Numbered from the stretch's first letter, positions 53,526 to 62,750 are shown. The stretch is 64,000 nt of DNA from Flagellimonas oceani (GCF_011068285.1 NZ_CP049616.1:2398501-2462500); one strand, 5' to 3'. Numbers and translations: made by a program. Notes: a model not told the origin generated them from the sequence alone.

Positions 53526-54266
53526 ATGAAGCTACGCGCAGAAAATATAATGAAGGCCTATCGTGGCCGAAAAGTTGTTAAAGGTATTTCCCTTGAAGTA
53601 AACCAAGGCGAAATTGTTGGGTTGCTAGGCCCAAACGGAGCTGGAAAGACCACATCGTTCTACATGATCGTTGGCCTGATAAAGCCGAATGGCGGCAACA
53701 TCTATCTGGACGACATGAACATTACCAGTTTTCCCATGTACAAAAGGGCACAGAACGGTATTGGTTATTTGGCACAGGAAGCCTCTGTTTTCCGAAAATT
53801 GAGCATCGAGAAAAATATTTTGAGCGTGTTGCAGCTTACCAAATTGAGCAAAAAGGAGCAACATATGAAAATGGAGTCCCTAATCGATGAGTTTGGTCTT
53901 GGGCACATCCGTAAAAACCGAGGTGACCTGCTCTCAGGGGGAGAACGCCGTAGAACCGAGATTGCCCGTGCCTTGGCCACAGACCCAAAATTTATCCTTT
54001 TGGATGAACCCTTTGCCGGTGTGGACCCCGTAGCGGTTGAGGACATTCAGCGAATCGTGGCCCAGTTGAAGAACAAAAACATTGGTATTTTGATCACCGA
54101 CCACAACGTTCAGGAAACGTTGGCCATTACCGAACGCTCTTATTTGATGTTCGAAGGCGGTATCCTAAAAGCAGGGGTGCCCGAAGAACTGGCCATGGAT
54201 GAAATGGTGAGAAAGGTCTACTTGGGCCAAAACTTTGAGCTCCGTAAAAAGAAATTGGATTTTTAG
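53526..54266 (+). CDS. lptB: LPS export ABC transporter ATP-binding protein LptB
   Basis: This 246-residue ATPase powers LptFG, extracting LPS from the inner membrane. Walker [10 protein letters not shown] is at about 35-43, the Q-loop near AQEASVF (about 84), the signature [17 protein letters not shown] (about 137), Walker [14 protein letters not shown] and the H-loop LITDHNV. The C-terminus [11 protein letters not shown] is typical. The last 66 codons occur again at 56950-57147. The gene is intact here, so the second copy is a fragment. Its stop codon overlaps the convergent insert gene by 4 bases. Confidence 0.96.
   Translation: MKLRAENIMKAYRGRKVVKGISLEVNQGEIVGLLGPNGAGKTTSFYMIVGLIKPNGGNIYLDDMNITSFPMYKRAQNGIGYLAQEASVFRKLSIEKNILSVLQLTKLSKKEQHMKMESLIDEFGLGHIRKNRGDLLSGGERRRTEIARALATDPKFILLDEPFAGVDPVAVEDIQRIVAQLKNKNIGILITDHNVQETLAITERSYLMFEGGILKAGVPEELAMDEMVRKVYLGQNFELRKKKLDF
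54063..54266 (+). repeat. Direct repeat, left copy (lptB 3' end)
   Basis: From 54069 to the stop the sequence matches 56950-57147 at 188 of 198 positions without gaps. Three further bases in each of the two preceding codons may also be homologous. The repeat is the terminal part of the intact lptB. Confidence 0.95.
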
Positions 54267-56707
54267 TTGGACCTAACGGTGTTCAATATTTCAACATTGG
54301 AGAATACACTCCCGTCCTCTCCCATTCCTTCAACAACCACCTTTAAGTTATCGAATCCATAGTTGGGAATTTTGAGTGTATAGCTGTTATTCTTGTCTAT
54401 CCATATCAATGGCTCCCAATGAATCAATCCAAAATTCTCAAAAGCAGTGTTGGTAAACGAGATGAATTCGGGGTTATAAAATTTCTTTTGTTTTTCGAAC
54501 CCGTTGTCCACCTTAAATGCAAAAGATTTATCTGACATAAAACCTTTGCCCGGGGTTAGATTTAGTTCTTGACGTTGCCTTGTAAAAATATATATCGTTT
54601 CTTTGTTCCCTGCTCTGGTCCCCATATACCTTGATAAACGATCAATATAAAAGCTCTCTACCTGAGTTAAGGGCATATTATAAATCGCATCTAAATTCAT
54701 CAGCACAACATCGTCCAAAACAATATTAACCCCAGATGTGGGGTTACGCCGTGACCTTATTTTTACCCTACTGATGAAATCATTACTACCACCATCATAG
54801 GCCTGTAATTCCTCCAATACCTCATAGCCTTTAGAGCGCAACAATGATGCAACTGTACCAAACGTAAGGGCCAACTCCTCATCAACAACTGTAATTTTAT
54901 TAGCCAAGTATCGGGGAACTCTTATATTCTCTCTGGCTTGTTTTTCAAGTTTACTTTGCTCGGTAACCGTAACATTGTCAAGCGCTATAAGTTTATCATC
55001 TGAATGTAAACCGGGCAATTCTAAATTGTTGCTTCTTGAGCGCATTATTCCACTCTCGGCGTTAAAGAAGTTTATTTTTTTAATACCGGAAACATCAATT
55101 TTCTCATCCAAAAAGTAGCTGTTAGATAAGCGGGCATACATATCTAACTTCGATAACTTCCCCCAATTGTTCTTTTTTGAAAAGAAGATGTTTTCTCCAT
55201 TGATTGGATAAAAGTTGGTAATCAAAAACTTATCTTGGCCCGGAGAAAGGGTTACTTCTGTTGCCTCATGCTCTATCGATTTATGTACTAAAATATTTTC
55301 CCTTTTCAATTCTTCATTCAAAAAGCCATAAAGAGTCAATCCATCTACCGGATTATACTTGGTTTGTAATTTATCGCTTAAAATCTCTTGCCAATCATAT
55401 TTACTATAACCTTGTGTTAAAAGGAGCAAATCAAGGTCATATTTTTTCTTAATCTCATTTTTGCTGAAATAGTAGCCTGCATTTTCTACATCCCCCTGTA
55501 TATAGGGCATAAGATAAATTTGTTCGTAAATACTATTTTCTCCCTTATAAACCTTTGTGTTTTCGGGCAACACGGAAACACTTACTCCCATAGGCTGATA
55601 CCCTCTGGAGTTTAATGTTATTTCCAAAGAGTCTTTTGTATCCGTTGCATAGTTTATGGAGGCTTCAACCCTATTTGCCACCCCACCTTTCCAAACATAA
55701 AATTGTCTTTCTTCAATAGGGTTGTTCCTATCGTCCAGCAAGGTCAGGATATTTACGCCTGTCAACAATTTGGTCTTATCGAAATAAGTGGTGAACACTT
55801 TACTGTTTTTGCTTAACAAGACAGGTTTAGATATGATCTCACCATCTTTATGCAAAACCAAATTTGTTCTGACATCCCCATCCTGCAATGCCAAATCATT
55901 GGACTCAACTTGGACCAAAACTTCTTTCTTGTAGGGATTGTCAACTACATTCAAGTTAATTCCCTTAGCGTAAATCCTGGGAACCCTAACACTTAATTCC
56001 TCCCCAGAAGGCATTTGCAGATTGGCAAAATAAAACACGTTCAATTCAGGTGTAATCTCAAATTTTCCAAGACCTAAGCTATTAGTTTCAATCAATGCCA
56101 ATTGCTTACCAGCCTCATCCACAACTTTTATGTTATCCATTTGTAAAGGTACACCCATACCATTCTGTACTTTGACCCCCACAATATTGTTTATACCTGC
56201 TACAAGTTTGCCGCCCTCCGGCAAAAACTGGATATCTACTTTTCTTGGATCCTGTTGATTTAACGGAATATTATAATCGGACTTTACGACTAAGATTTGC
56301 TTCAAAAATGCATTATCATCTTTAAAGTTTCGCATCCAGTTGGTTTTAGCTTTTAAAAAATAGCGGCCTTCACTGAATGTTGAATCTACTTTTACACTTC
56401 CTTTAAAAAAACCTTCGTTTATGTAGTAGAGCAATTCTTTTTTCAAAACACCTAAGCTGTCATAAACGCCTACATTAATGGTTTTGGAAATTTTAGAGGG
56501 TTGGGCCCTTTTTAGGTCATACAAATAACCTTTGAACCATATTTCTTCATCCGGAAGAAATATATCCTTGCTAACTTGCAGGTATACGACCTCTCTGGGT
56601 TTTTCAAAATATTCCCTGTATTGCCCTTCTATTTCATTTTGGGCATTGAGAGTGTTTATGAGAAAAAATAAAGCTGCTGTAATAAATAATGGTACGTGTT
56701 TAGGCAT
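54263..56707 (-). CDS. MG2/TonB-plug-like secreted protein in an A+T-rich insert
   Basis: The 814-residue protein has a signal peptide ending LNAQ (about residue 22). An MG2-type beta domain follows ([24 protein letters not shown], about 41-64), with further Ig-like regions. Near the C-terminus a plug-like domain reads [16 protein letters not shown] and [39 protein letters not shown] (about 655-710). No beta-barrel follows, so it is not a full TonB receptor. Bacteroidetes encode many such proteins, and roles in binding or export are unknown. Three hand-checked 60-base lines show 35% and 33% G+C inside this gene versus 52% in lptB. It is flanked by duplicated lptB ends. Confidence 0.85.
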   Translation of the reverse strand: MPKHVPLFITAALFFLINTLNAQNEIEGQYREYFEKPREVVYLQVSKDIFLPDEEIWFKGYLYDLKRAQPSKISKTINVGVYDSLGVLKKELLYYINEGFFKGSVKVDSTFSEGRYFLKAKTNWMRNFKDDNAFLKQILVVKSDYNIPLNQQDPRKVDIQFLPEGGKLVAGINNIVGVKVQNGMGVPLQMDNIKVVDEAGKQLALIETNSLGLGKFEITPELNVFYFANLQMPSGEELSVRVPRIYAKGINLNVVDNPYKKEVLVQVESNDLALQDGDVRTNLVLHKDGEIISKPVLLSKNSKVFTTYFDKTKLLTGVNILTLLDDRNNPIEERQFYVWKGGVANRVEASINYATDTKDSLEITLNSRGYQPMGVSVSVLPENTKVYKGENSIYEQIYLMPYIQGDVENAGYYFSKNEIKKKYDLDLLLLTQGYSKYDWQEILSDKLQTKYNPVDGLTLYGFLNEELKRENILVHKSIEHEATEVTLSPGQDKFLITNFYPINGENIFFSKKNNWGKLSKLDMYARLSNSYFLDEKIDVSGIKKINFFNAESGIMRSRSNNLELPGLHSDDKLIALDNVTVTEQSKLEKQARENIRVPRYLANKITVVDEELALTFGTVASLLRSKGYEVLEELQAYDGGSNDFISRVKIRSRRNPTSGVNIVLDDVVLMNLDAIYNMPLTQVESFYIDRLSRYMGTRAGNKETIYIFTRQRQELNLTPGKGFMSDKSFAFKVDNGFEKQKKFYNPEFISFTNTAFENFGLIHWEPLIWIDKNNSYTLKIPNYGFDNLKVVVEGMGEDGSVFSNVEILNTVRSN

Positions 56708-56943
56708 TTTAAAAAAATTTAATGATTGGTTACCTAGAAAAAATTAGTCTTCCGTTCACTCATTAGAAAATACACAAACAAGACTTGTATACAATAGGTG
56801 GATTTAATCGCAAACTCCAATCGATTCTAATTTATTCGTTATTCCGGACTTTTTAAGTAATTTATCTATATAAAAACGAACAGAAAGTTTTATTAAAACA
56901 AATTATCATAATACTTTTCCCACACAAACCATTCCAAATTGCG

Positions 56944-57147
56944 CACTTAAAGAACAAAAACATCGGTATTTTGATCACCGACCACAACGTTCAGGAAACC
57001 TTGGCCATTACCGAACGCTCTTATTTGATGTTCGAAGGTGGTATCCTAAAAGCTGGTGTTCCCGAAGAACTTGCCATGGATGAAATGGTAAGAAAGGTTT
57101 ACTTGGGCCAAAACTTTGAGCTCCGTAAAAAGAAATTGGATTTTTAA
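56944..57147 (+). pseudogene. Duplicated lptB 3' fragment
   Basis: The frame [16 protein letters not shown]...ELRKKKLDF encodes the same 65 residues as the end of lptB, and stops with TAA at 57145-57147. It has no start codon, Walker A or signature, so it cannot make a working ATPase. Ten bases differ from the intact copy, all at codon third positions or in the stop codon, and all silent. The stop is 3 bases from the convergent pssA end, as the original lptB end would have been before the insertion. Confidence 0.93.
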
Positions 57148-57149
57148 AT

Positions 57150-57875
57150 TTACTTCTCCGAAGGCATCAGCAAAGAAGCCAATACATAAAAAAGTATAAT
57201 TACAGGTATCGCCAAAAAGCGTAGTGTTAACAGCAATACCAAGCTGCCGATAAGGAACAGGTAGCGAATGCCATTATCCTTAAAACTCCAGTTTTTAAAC
57301 TTTAAAGCAAACAATTTTATCGGCGAGTTCAGCAGATAGGAACTCAAAACCGTCAAAATCACCAAAAACCATGGGTTAAGGATGATGTTGTTCAATGCAT
57401 CGTTGTTATGGTACAAAAGAATCAAGGGCAAGGAAAGGATCAAAAGAGCATTGGCCGGTGTCGGCAGTCCCACAAAAGAAGATATTTGATTCTCATCCAC
57501 ATTGAACTTGGCCAATCGGTAGGCCGAGGCCAAGGTTATCGCAAAGCCAACAAAAGGCAACAGCGTAATTTCTGCATCGTGACCAATAAAACCTAAGTTC
57601 CAACCGCCTCGTTCCGCCATGCTCAACAACTGGAACATCACCACGCCCGGCACCAGACCACTTGTAATCACATCGGCCAATGAATCCAATTGCACTCCTA
57701 TTTCACTTTGCACATAGAGCAGACGGGCAGCAAGGCCATCAAAAAAATCAAAGAAAATCCCGATAAACACAAAAAGTGCAGCCCATTCCAAATGATTGAG
57801 CACTGCAAACACCGTGGCTATACAACCGCTCAAAACATTGAGCAGGGTTAAAAAATTGGGAATATAGGACTTCAT
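57150..57875 (-). CDS. pssA: CDP-diacylglycerol-serine O-phosphatidyltransferase type protein
   Basis: This 241-residue membrane enzyme carries the full CDP-alcohol phosphotransferase motif in FFDFFDGLAARLLYVQSEIGVQLDSLADVITSG (about 39-71). The pattern D..DG..AR.8.G...D...D is complete. About eight hydrophobic segments fill the rest. The start MKSYIPNFLTLLNVLSGC and length fit bacterial PssA, the first step to phosphatidylserine and phosphatidylethanolamine. Other CDP-alcohol transferases share the motif, so PssA is the likely, not certain, name. It converges on the lptB fragment. Confidence 0.88.
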   Translation of the reverse strand: MKSYIPNFLTLLNVLSGCIATVFAVLNHLEWAALFVFIGIFFDFFDGLAARLLYVQSEIGVQLDSLADVITSGLVPGVVMFQLLSMAERGGWNLGFIGHDAEITLLPFVGFAITLASAYRLAKFNVDENQISSFVGLPTPANALLILSLPLILLYHNNDALNNIILNPWFLVILTVLSSYLLNSPIKLFALKFKNWSFKDNGIRYLFLIGSLVLLLTLRFLAIPVIILFYVLASLLMPSEK

Positions 57876-57976
57876 GAAATTAGATTTCCGTAAAAATAAA
57901 GGAAAAATTAAACTGTGTGCAACGGATCGTGGCCCGAGTCGTTTTTATTCTGATATTTGTTCTGATAAAATACAGA

Positions 57977-59146
57977 ATGAGACGAAAGCTCCATCTATTA
58001 TTTTTTTGCTTCATCATCGGAAAATTTGTTTTTTCCCAAGCCCCGCAACTCACAGAAAATGCAAAAGTAAGCCTGCTTACCTGTGCCGCAGGCGACGAAT
58101 TGTACTATGCTTTTGGCCATAGCGCTTTCCGCGTTCAAGACCCGGCGCTTGGAATCGATGTAGTCTACAATTATGGGACTTTTGATTTTAATCAACCCAA
58201 CTTCTACCTAAACTTCACCAAGGGCCGAATGATCTATTCCCTATCCCGCAGAAGTTTCGAAGCCTTCCTGTATGAGTACGAATTGGAAAAAAGATGGGTG
58301 AAAGAGCAAATTTTGGACCTCAATCTGCAACAACGCAATCAGCTGCTCGCTTTTTTTGAAGAAAATTATCTGCCCGAAAACAGGGATTACCTTTATGACC
58401 CGCTTTTGAACAACTGCTCCAGCATTACAGGGGATATTTTAAAAGAGCAGTTTGGCGAGGCCATTGTTTTTGATGGCTCATATTTGGAAAAACAATACAC
58501 GTTCCGACAATTGGTGCGCCAATTTATGGATGTGAACACTTGGTCCATGTTCGGCATTGACCTAGCTTTTGGTTCACCTGTGGACAGAAAGGCCACGGTA
58601 CAGGAACATATGTTTTTGCCGTATTATGCCATGGAACAACTAAGGCACACTACCTTGAACGGAAAACCTTTGGTAAAAAGGGAGCGGACCATTTTGGACT
58701 ACAGCGAACACCTTCAACAAAGCTTTTTTCCGCTCTCACCACTCTTCTGGTTTTTGATGCTAATGGCCTTCACGGCGATCATCACCTATTTTGATTACAA
58801 ACACAAAACACGCAGCCGCTGGTTGGACTTTTCGCTGTTATTTATTACGGGAGTGGCAGGGACCTTTCTCTTTTTGCTCTGGGTGGCGGCGGACCACACT
58901 TCCACCCCATATAACTTCAACATTTTATGGGCATTCCCCACCAATGCAATTGTTGCTTTTGCCTTGGTTTTCCAAGATAAGGTGCCCCAATGGGCCCCAA
59001 AATACTTTTGGGCGGCTTTAGGGTTGATGGGCATTGTGCTTTTGCTATGGATAATTAAGGTTCAGATTTTTTCTCCTGTAGTTATTCCGTTACTTTTGAC
59101 GCTGGCTATTCGGTACCTGTACATCATCAGGTATTCCAAATTATAG
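57977..59146 (+). CDS. DUF4105 (Lnb N-terminal periplasmic-like) membrane protein
   Basis: I start at ATG 57977, which gives MRRKLHLLFFCFIIGKFVFSQ, a clear signal peptide. The 389-residue protein has the DUF4105 domain (about 22-235), including LLTCAAGDELYYAFGHSAFRVQD, YNYGTFDFNQPNFYLNFTKGRM and NNCSSITGDILKEQF with a Cys-containing motif. Five transmembrane segments follow near 255-385. The Cys/His/Asn pattern (NCSS, GHSAFRV) resembles papain-like NlpC/P60-type hydrolases. Substrate and activity are unproven. Confidence 0.9.
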   Translation: MRRKLHLLFFCFIIGKFVFSQAPQLTENAKVSLLTCAAGDELYYAFGHSAFRVQDPALGIDVVYNYGTFDFNQPNFYLNFTKGRMIYSLSRRSFEAFLYEYELEKRWVKEQILDLNLQQRNQLLAFFEENYLPENRDYLYDPLLNNCSSITGDILKEQFGEAIVFDGSYLEKQYTFRQLVRQFMDVNTWSMFGIDLAFGSPVDRKATVQEHMFLPYYAMEQLRHTTLNGKPLVKRERTILDYSEHLQQSFFPLSPLFWFLMLMAFTAIITYFDYKHKTRSRWLDFSLLFITGVAGTFLFLLWVAADHTSTPYNFNILWAFPTNAIVAFALVFQDKVPQWAPKYFWAALGLMGIVLLLWIIKVQIFSPVVIPLLLTLAIRYLYIIRYSKL

Positions 59147-59167
59147 GTTGGCCCACAAACAATACCC

Positions 59168-61039
59168 ATGAACTTATTAACGGTCGAAAACATATCAAAA
59201 TCGTATGGGGAGCTGGTACTCTTCTCCGATATTTCCTTTGGAATCAATAAAGACCAAAAGATTGCCCTTATTGCCAAAAACGGAAGTGGCAAAACCTCCA
59301 TCCTCAACATTATGTCGGGAAAGGACACATCCGAAACGGGACAGGTGACCACTCGTAAGGGCATCAAAATTTCGTTTTTGGAGCAAGAACCCGACCTGAA
59401 CCCGAATTTGACCATTGAGGAGACCATTTTTACTACGGACAACGAAATCCTAAAGGTCATTGCGAACTACGAAAAGGCCGTGGAGAACCCAGAGAATACG
59501 GAGCAGTACCAAAAAGCATTCGAGGCCATGGAGCGACTCAATGCTTGGGATTTTGAAACCCAGTACAAGCAAATTCTTTTTCAATTACAGCTTTCCAAGC
59601 TCGATGCCAAGGTAAGCACACTTTCGGGTGGACAAAAAAAGCGTTTGGCCTTGGCCAATGCGCTGCTCAATAAACCCGATTTGTTGATTCTGGACGAGCC
59701 CACCAACCACTTGGACCTTGAAATGATCGAGTGGCTGGAAGCTTACTTTGCCAAAGAAAGCATTACCCTGTTCATGGTAACGCACGACCGTTATTTTTTG
59801 GATAGGGTCTGCAACGAAATATTGGAACTGGACAACAACCAGTTATACACTTACAAAGGAAATTACTCCTATTACCTGAACGAAAAAGAGGCACGTTTGG
59901 AACGTGAGGCGGTAGAGCAGCAAAAAACCAAAATGCTGTACAAAAAGGAGTTGGATTGGATGCGCAGGCAACCCAAGGCCCGTACCACAAAATCAAAATC
60001 CCGGATTGATGATTTTGCAGAGATAAAACAGCGGGCTCACCAAAGGCGTCAAGAACATGAGGTACAACTGGAACTGAATATGGAGCGCTTGGGCAGCAAG
60101 ATTTTAGAGCTTCACAATGTTTCCAAATCCTATGGTGACAAAATCATTTTGGACAAGTTCGATTACAACTTCACCAAAGGTGAACGTGTGGGCATCATTG
60201 GAAAAAACGGAACAGGGAAATCCACTTTTTTAAACATCATAACCGAACGGGAAGAAGTAGAAGGCGGAAAAGTAGTGGTTGGCGACACCCTAAAGTTTGG
60301 TTACTATACCCAAAAAGGGATTCCCAATAAAGAAGGTCAAAAGGTGATTGATGTCATCCGTGAGTTTGGGGATTACATCCCTTTGAAAAAAGGAAGGCAG
60401 ATTTCTGCACAACAGCTATTGGAGCGTTTTCTTTTTGATAGAAAAAAGCAGTACGATTTTGTTGAAAAACTGAGCGGTGGGGAAAGAAAACGACTGTATT
60501 TGTGCACCGTACTGATTCAAAATCCAAATTTCCTGATTCTGGATGAGCCCACCAACGATCTGGACATCGTTACCTTGAACGTACTGGAAAGCTTCCTGTT
60601 GGATTTCCCCGGCTGCTTGATCGTGGTCTCGCACGACCGTTATTTTATGGATAAAATCGTAGATCACCTATTCGTGTTCCGTGGAGAAGGGGCTATAGAA
60701 GATTTCCCTGGAAACTACTCGGATTACAGGGCCTACGAGAGCAGTAAGGTAATCGAGGAACGCGAAAACAAGAACACTTCTTCAGAAAAAACCGAGAACA
60801 ATTGGCGGGACACCAGCAGCGGCAAATTGTCTTATTCGGAACAAAAGGAATACAAACAACTGGAAAAGGACATTCAAAAACTGGAAGAGAAAAAAGTGGT
60901 ACTACAAAATAAGTTCACAGACCCCAAATTGGACGGGGACGAGATTGCCAACCTTTCCATTGAACTCAAGGAAATAACCGATACCATTGAGAAGAAGACG
61001 GAACGCTGGTTCGAGCTTTCCTCCATTTTAGAGGGGTAA
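59168..61039 (+). CDS. ABC-F family ATPase, Uup-like
   Basis: This 623-residue protein has two ATP-binding cassettes and no membrane domain. Walker A motifs are AKNGSGKTS (about 36) and GKNGTGKST (about 345), with signatures LSGGQKKRLALA (about 155) and LSGGERKRLYLC (about 435) and Walker B LILDEPTNHLD and LILDEPTNDLD. The linker between them is basic and helical. A C-terminal coiled coil (about 555-623, SYSEQKEYKQLEKDIQKLEEKK) is the Uup-type DNA/ribosome-binding tail. ABC-F proteins act on stalled ribosomes. Confidence 0.93.
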   Translation: MNLLTVENISKSYGELVLFSDISFGINKDQKIALIAKNGSGKTSILNIMSGKDTSETGQVTTRKGIKISFLEQEPDLNPNLTIEETIFTTDNEILKVIANYEKAVENPENTEQYQKAFEAMERLNAWDFETQYKQILFQLQLSKLDAKVSTLSGGQKKRLALANALLNKPDLLILDEPTNHLDLEMIEWLEAYFAKESITLFMVTHDRYFLDRVCNEILELDNNQLYTYKGNYSYYLNEKEARLEREAVEQQKTKMLYKKELDWMRRQPKARTTKSKSRIDDFAEIKQRAHQRRQEHEVQLELNMERLGSKILELHNVSKSYGDKIILDKFDYNFTKGERVGIIGKNGTGKSTFLNIITEREEVEGGKVVVGDTLKFGYYTQKGIPNKEGQKVIDVIREFGDYIPLKKGRQISAQQLLERFLFDRKKQYDFVEKLSGGERKRLYLCTVLIQNPNFLILDEPTNDLDIVTLNVLESFLLDFPGCLIVVSHDRYFMDKIVDHLFVFRGEGAIEDFPGNYSDYRAYESSKVIEERENKNTSSEKTENNWRDTSSGKLSYSEQKEYKQLEKDIQKLEEKKVVLQNKFTDPKLDGDEIANLSIELKEITDTIEKKTERWFELSSILEG

Positions 61040-61042
61040 ACA

Positions 61043-61543
61043 ATGTGGTTTCGATTCGTTTCATATCTAAAGTTTCTGGCACAATCCACCAACCATCATG
61101 GCGTGCACTCCCCTTTTGTGTTCCAATATGTGACCCGATGCCTTTATTCACAAAAAAAGCTCCACAGGAACAAAAGCATCAATGTACTGCTCAAGACCAT
61201 CGACTATTTTGGCCTTCAAAACATCAGCATTGAAAATAATACCGAAGTCAAAGAATTGGTAAAACAGACTTTTCCCAATACTCAATTTGACAAAAACCCC
61301 ATGGACCTTCTTTTTGTTGATGAAATGGATATCCCTACCTTCCAAAAAATACGTTCCGAAGGAATATTGCACAACGACAGTCTTATTTTGGTCGACTCCA
61401 TTTATGATAACAAGGAAATTTTGGAACAATGGAAACGTTTGATTGCCCTACCAGAAATCACCGTAAGCATAGATATGTACCATTGCGGCCTTATTTCCAT
61501 CCGAAGGGAACAGGTAAAGGAACATTTCACGATTCGGATTTAA
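61043..61543 (+). CDS. Reduced class-I methyltransferase-like protein
   Basis: The 166-residue protein opens QSTNHHGVHSPFVFQYVTRCLY (about 15-36) and closes ITVSIDMYHCGLISIRREQVKEHFTIRI. Both ends match, from memory, a family of about 230-residue flavobacterial SAM-dependent methyltransferases. The middle lacks a recognisable SAM-binding Gly motif (ExGxGxG) and is about 65 residues short. It may be a non-catalytic descendant. It starts 3 bases after the ABC-F stop and reads in the same direction. Confidence 0.8.
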   Translation: MWFRFVSYLKFLAQSTNHHGVHSPFVFQYVTRCLYSQKKLHRNKSINVLLKTIDYFGLQNISIENNTEVKELVKQTFPNTQFDKNPMDLLFVDEMDIPTFQKIRSEGILHNDSLILVDSIYDNKEILEQWKRLIALPEITVSIDMYHCGLISIRREQVKEHFTIRI

Positions 61544-61560
61544 AACGGTAATTTTAGGTT

Positions 61561-61722
61561 ATGGAAAATCTAGCATCAGACAACACCATTTGGTATGTTT
61601 TGGCCGTTTTGGGGCTTATTTATCTGATTATTTTGTTCAGAAACAGAAAAGGAACCAAACGCCGAAAGTCCCGTAAGTTTATGGAGGGCAAACGCCAACA
61701 CGACAAAAACAATGAACAATAA
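61561..61722 (+). CDS. Small single-pass membrane protein (53 aa)
   Basis: The frame from ATG 61561 to TAA at 61720-61722 encodes 53 residues: a hydrophobic segment (about 11-28, WYVLAVLGLIYLIILF) followed by a basic tail (RNRKGTKRRKSRKFMEGKRQ). The composition and its 17-base distance from the preceding gene support a real small gene. I do not recognise it. A repeat lies between it and the next gene. Confidence 0.65.
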   Translation: MENLASDNTIWYVLAVLGLIYLIILFRNRKGTKRRKSRKFMEGKRQHDKNNEQ

Positions 61723-61755
61723 TCAATATTAGCCAGAAATACAGATAAGCATCCC

Positions 61756-61783
61756 TGACTACTGACTACTGACTACTGACTAC
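61756..61783. repeat. 7-bp tandem repeat before cobalamin adenosyltransferase
   Basis: Four perfect copies of TGACTAC run 61756-61783, ending 6 bases before the ATG at 61790. Copy number here could vary by slippage and would change the leader length. Confidence 0.9.
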
Positions 61784-61789
61784 TGAAAA

Positions 61790-62347
61790 ATGAAGATATA
61801 CACCAAAACCGGGGACAAGGGCACCACATCGTTATTTACGGGCACCCGTGTACCCAAACACCATATTCGTATTGAAAGTTACGGCACTATAGATGAGCTC
61901 AATTCCCATTTAGGACTTTTGCGGGATCAAGAAATGGATGAACATTCCAAAAAAACGCTGAGCCTGATCCAAGACAAGCTTTTTACGGTAGGTTCCATAT
62001 TGGCCACCGAACCCAAAAAGGACAAAAGGCTTAAAATACCCCGCATCAGTTCCGAGGATATTGAGTTTCTAGAACAGGAAATGGACCGAATGAACGAGGA
62101 ACTTCCTGAAATGACACATTTTATTCTCCCTGGCGGGCACACCACCGTGTCATACTGTCATATTGCCAGAACGGTTTGCCGCCGAGGCGAACGCATGATC
62201 TCCTATTTACACGAGAACGAGCCAGTTCCCGATAATTTGCTTTCCTATATTAATCGACTTTCCGATTACCTGTTTGTTCTGGCACGCAAATTGTCCAAGG
62301 ATTTAAATGCTCAAGAGGTCAAGTGGATTCCTGAGAAGTTGGACTGA
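61790..62347 (+). CDS. Cob(I)yrinic acid a,c-diamide adenosyltransferase (PduO type)
   Basis: This 185-residue trimeric enzyme adenosylates cob(I)alamin. KIYTKTGDKGTTSLFTGTRVPKHHIRIESYGTIDELNSHLGL (about 2-43) carries the ATP-binding Lys and Gly loop. CHIARTVCRRGERMISY (about 123-139) is the C-terminal signature with the conserved Arg pair. The length and motifs are standard for PduO-type enzymes. No cobalamin synthesis genes are nearby, so it probably serves imported B12. Confidence 0.95.
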   Translation: MKIYTKTGDKGTTSLFTGTRVPKHHIRIESYGTIDELNSHLGLLRDQEMDEHSKKTLSLIQDKLFTVGSILATEPKKDKRLKIPRISSEDIEFLEQEMDRMNEELPEMTHFILPGGHTTVSYCHIARTVCRRGERMISYLHENEPVPDNLLSYINRLSDYLFVLARKLSKDLNAQEVKWIPEKLD

Positions 62348-62415
62348 CAAAATCGTTTTTTTATCCTAAATGTTTTGTCAACAATAAAATAATTTTTAAA
62401 TAATAGTGTTTTTAC

Positions 62416-62445
62416 TTGGCAGATTGGGTTTAAAAATTATTTTTG
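62416..62445 (+). promoter_or_regulatory. Promoter of DUF2795 gene
   Basis: TTG (62416-62418) and TATTTTTG (62438-62445) are separated by 19 bases, a full TTG-N17-23-TAnnTTTG match. The ATG at 62473 is 27 bases downstream. Confidence 0.65.
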
Positions 62446-62472
62446 CAAAAAATTTAAAATCAAACCGTTACT

Positions 62473-62697
62473 ATGTACTGGACTTTAGAATTAGCTTCAT
62501 ATTTAAGTGATGCGCCTTGGCCAGCAACCAAAGACGAACTGATAGATTATGCGATTCGTACAGGAGCGCCGTTGGAAGTTGTAGAGAATTTGCAATCGAT
62601 GGAAGAAGAAGGGGGCGAGATATACGAGTCCATCGAAGAGATTTGGCCGGATTATCCCACCGAGGAAGATTACCTCTGGAACGAGGATGAATATTAG
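62473..62697 (+). CDS. DUF2795 family small acidic protein
   Basis: This 74-residue protein opens MYWTLELASYLSDAPWPATKDELIDYAIRTGAPLEVVENLQSM, the DUF2795 helical core. It ends in an acidic tail (DYPTEEDYLWNEDEY). Its strong promoter match and following terminator suggest a separate, possibly highly expressed transcript. The function is unknown. Confidence 0.9.
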   Translation: MYWTLELASYLSDAPWPATKDELIDYAIRTGAPLEVVENLQSMEEEGGEIYESIEEIWPDYPTEEDYLWNEDEY

Positions 62698-62720
62698 ATC
62701 CCAAAAGCACAAACCAAGTT

Positions 62721-62748
62721 AAAAAGTCTCTTTTGAGGCTTTTTTTTG
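62721..62748 (+). terminator. Terminator after DUF2795 gene
   Basis: AAAAAGTCTC (62721-62730) pairs with GAGGCTTTTT (62735-62744), one G-U pair, around TTTT. A T-run follows. Confidence 0.85.
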
Positions 62749-62750
62749 TG

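Noticed and set aside
56944-57147. A second functional lptB
   Set aside because: No start codon, Walker A or signature. Only the last 66 codons are present, so it is a fragment.
54263-57147. Transposon or integrative element
   Set aside because: I found no transposase, integrase, tRNA end or terminal inverted repeats. The flanking repeat is a host gene end, which fits recombination better.
61756-61783. CRISPR-like repeat
   Set aside because: The units are 7 bases, perfectly tandem, with no spacers. There are no cas genes in the window.
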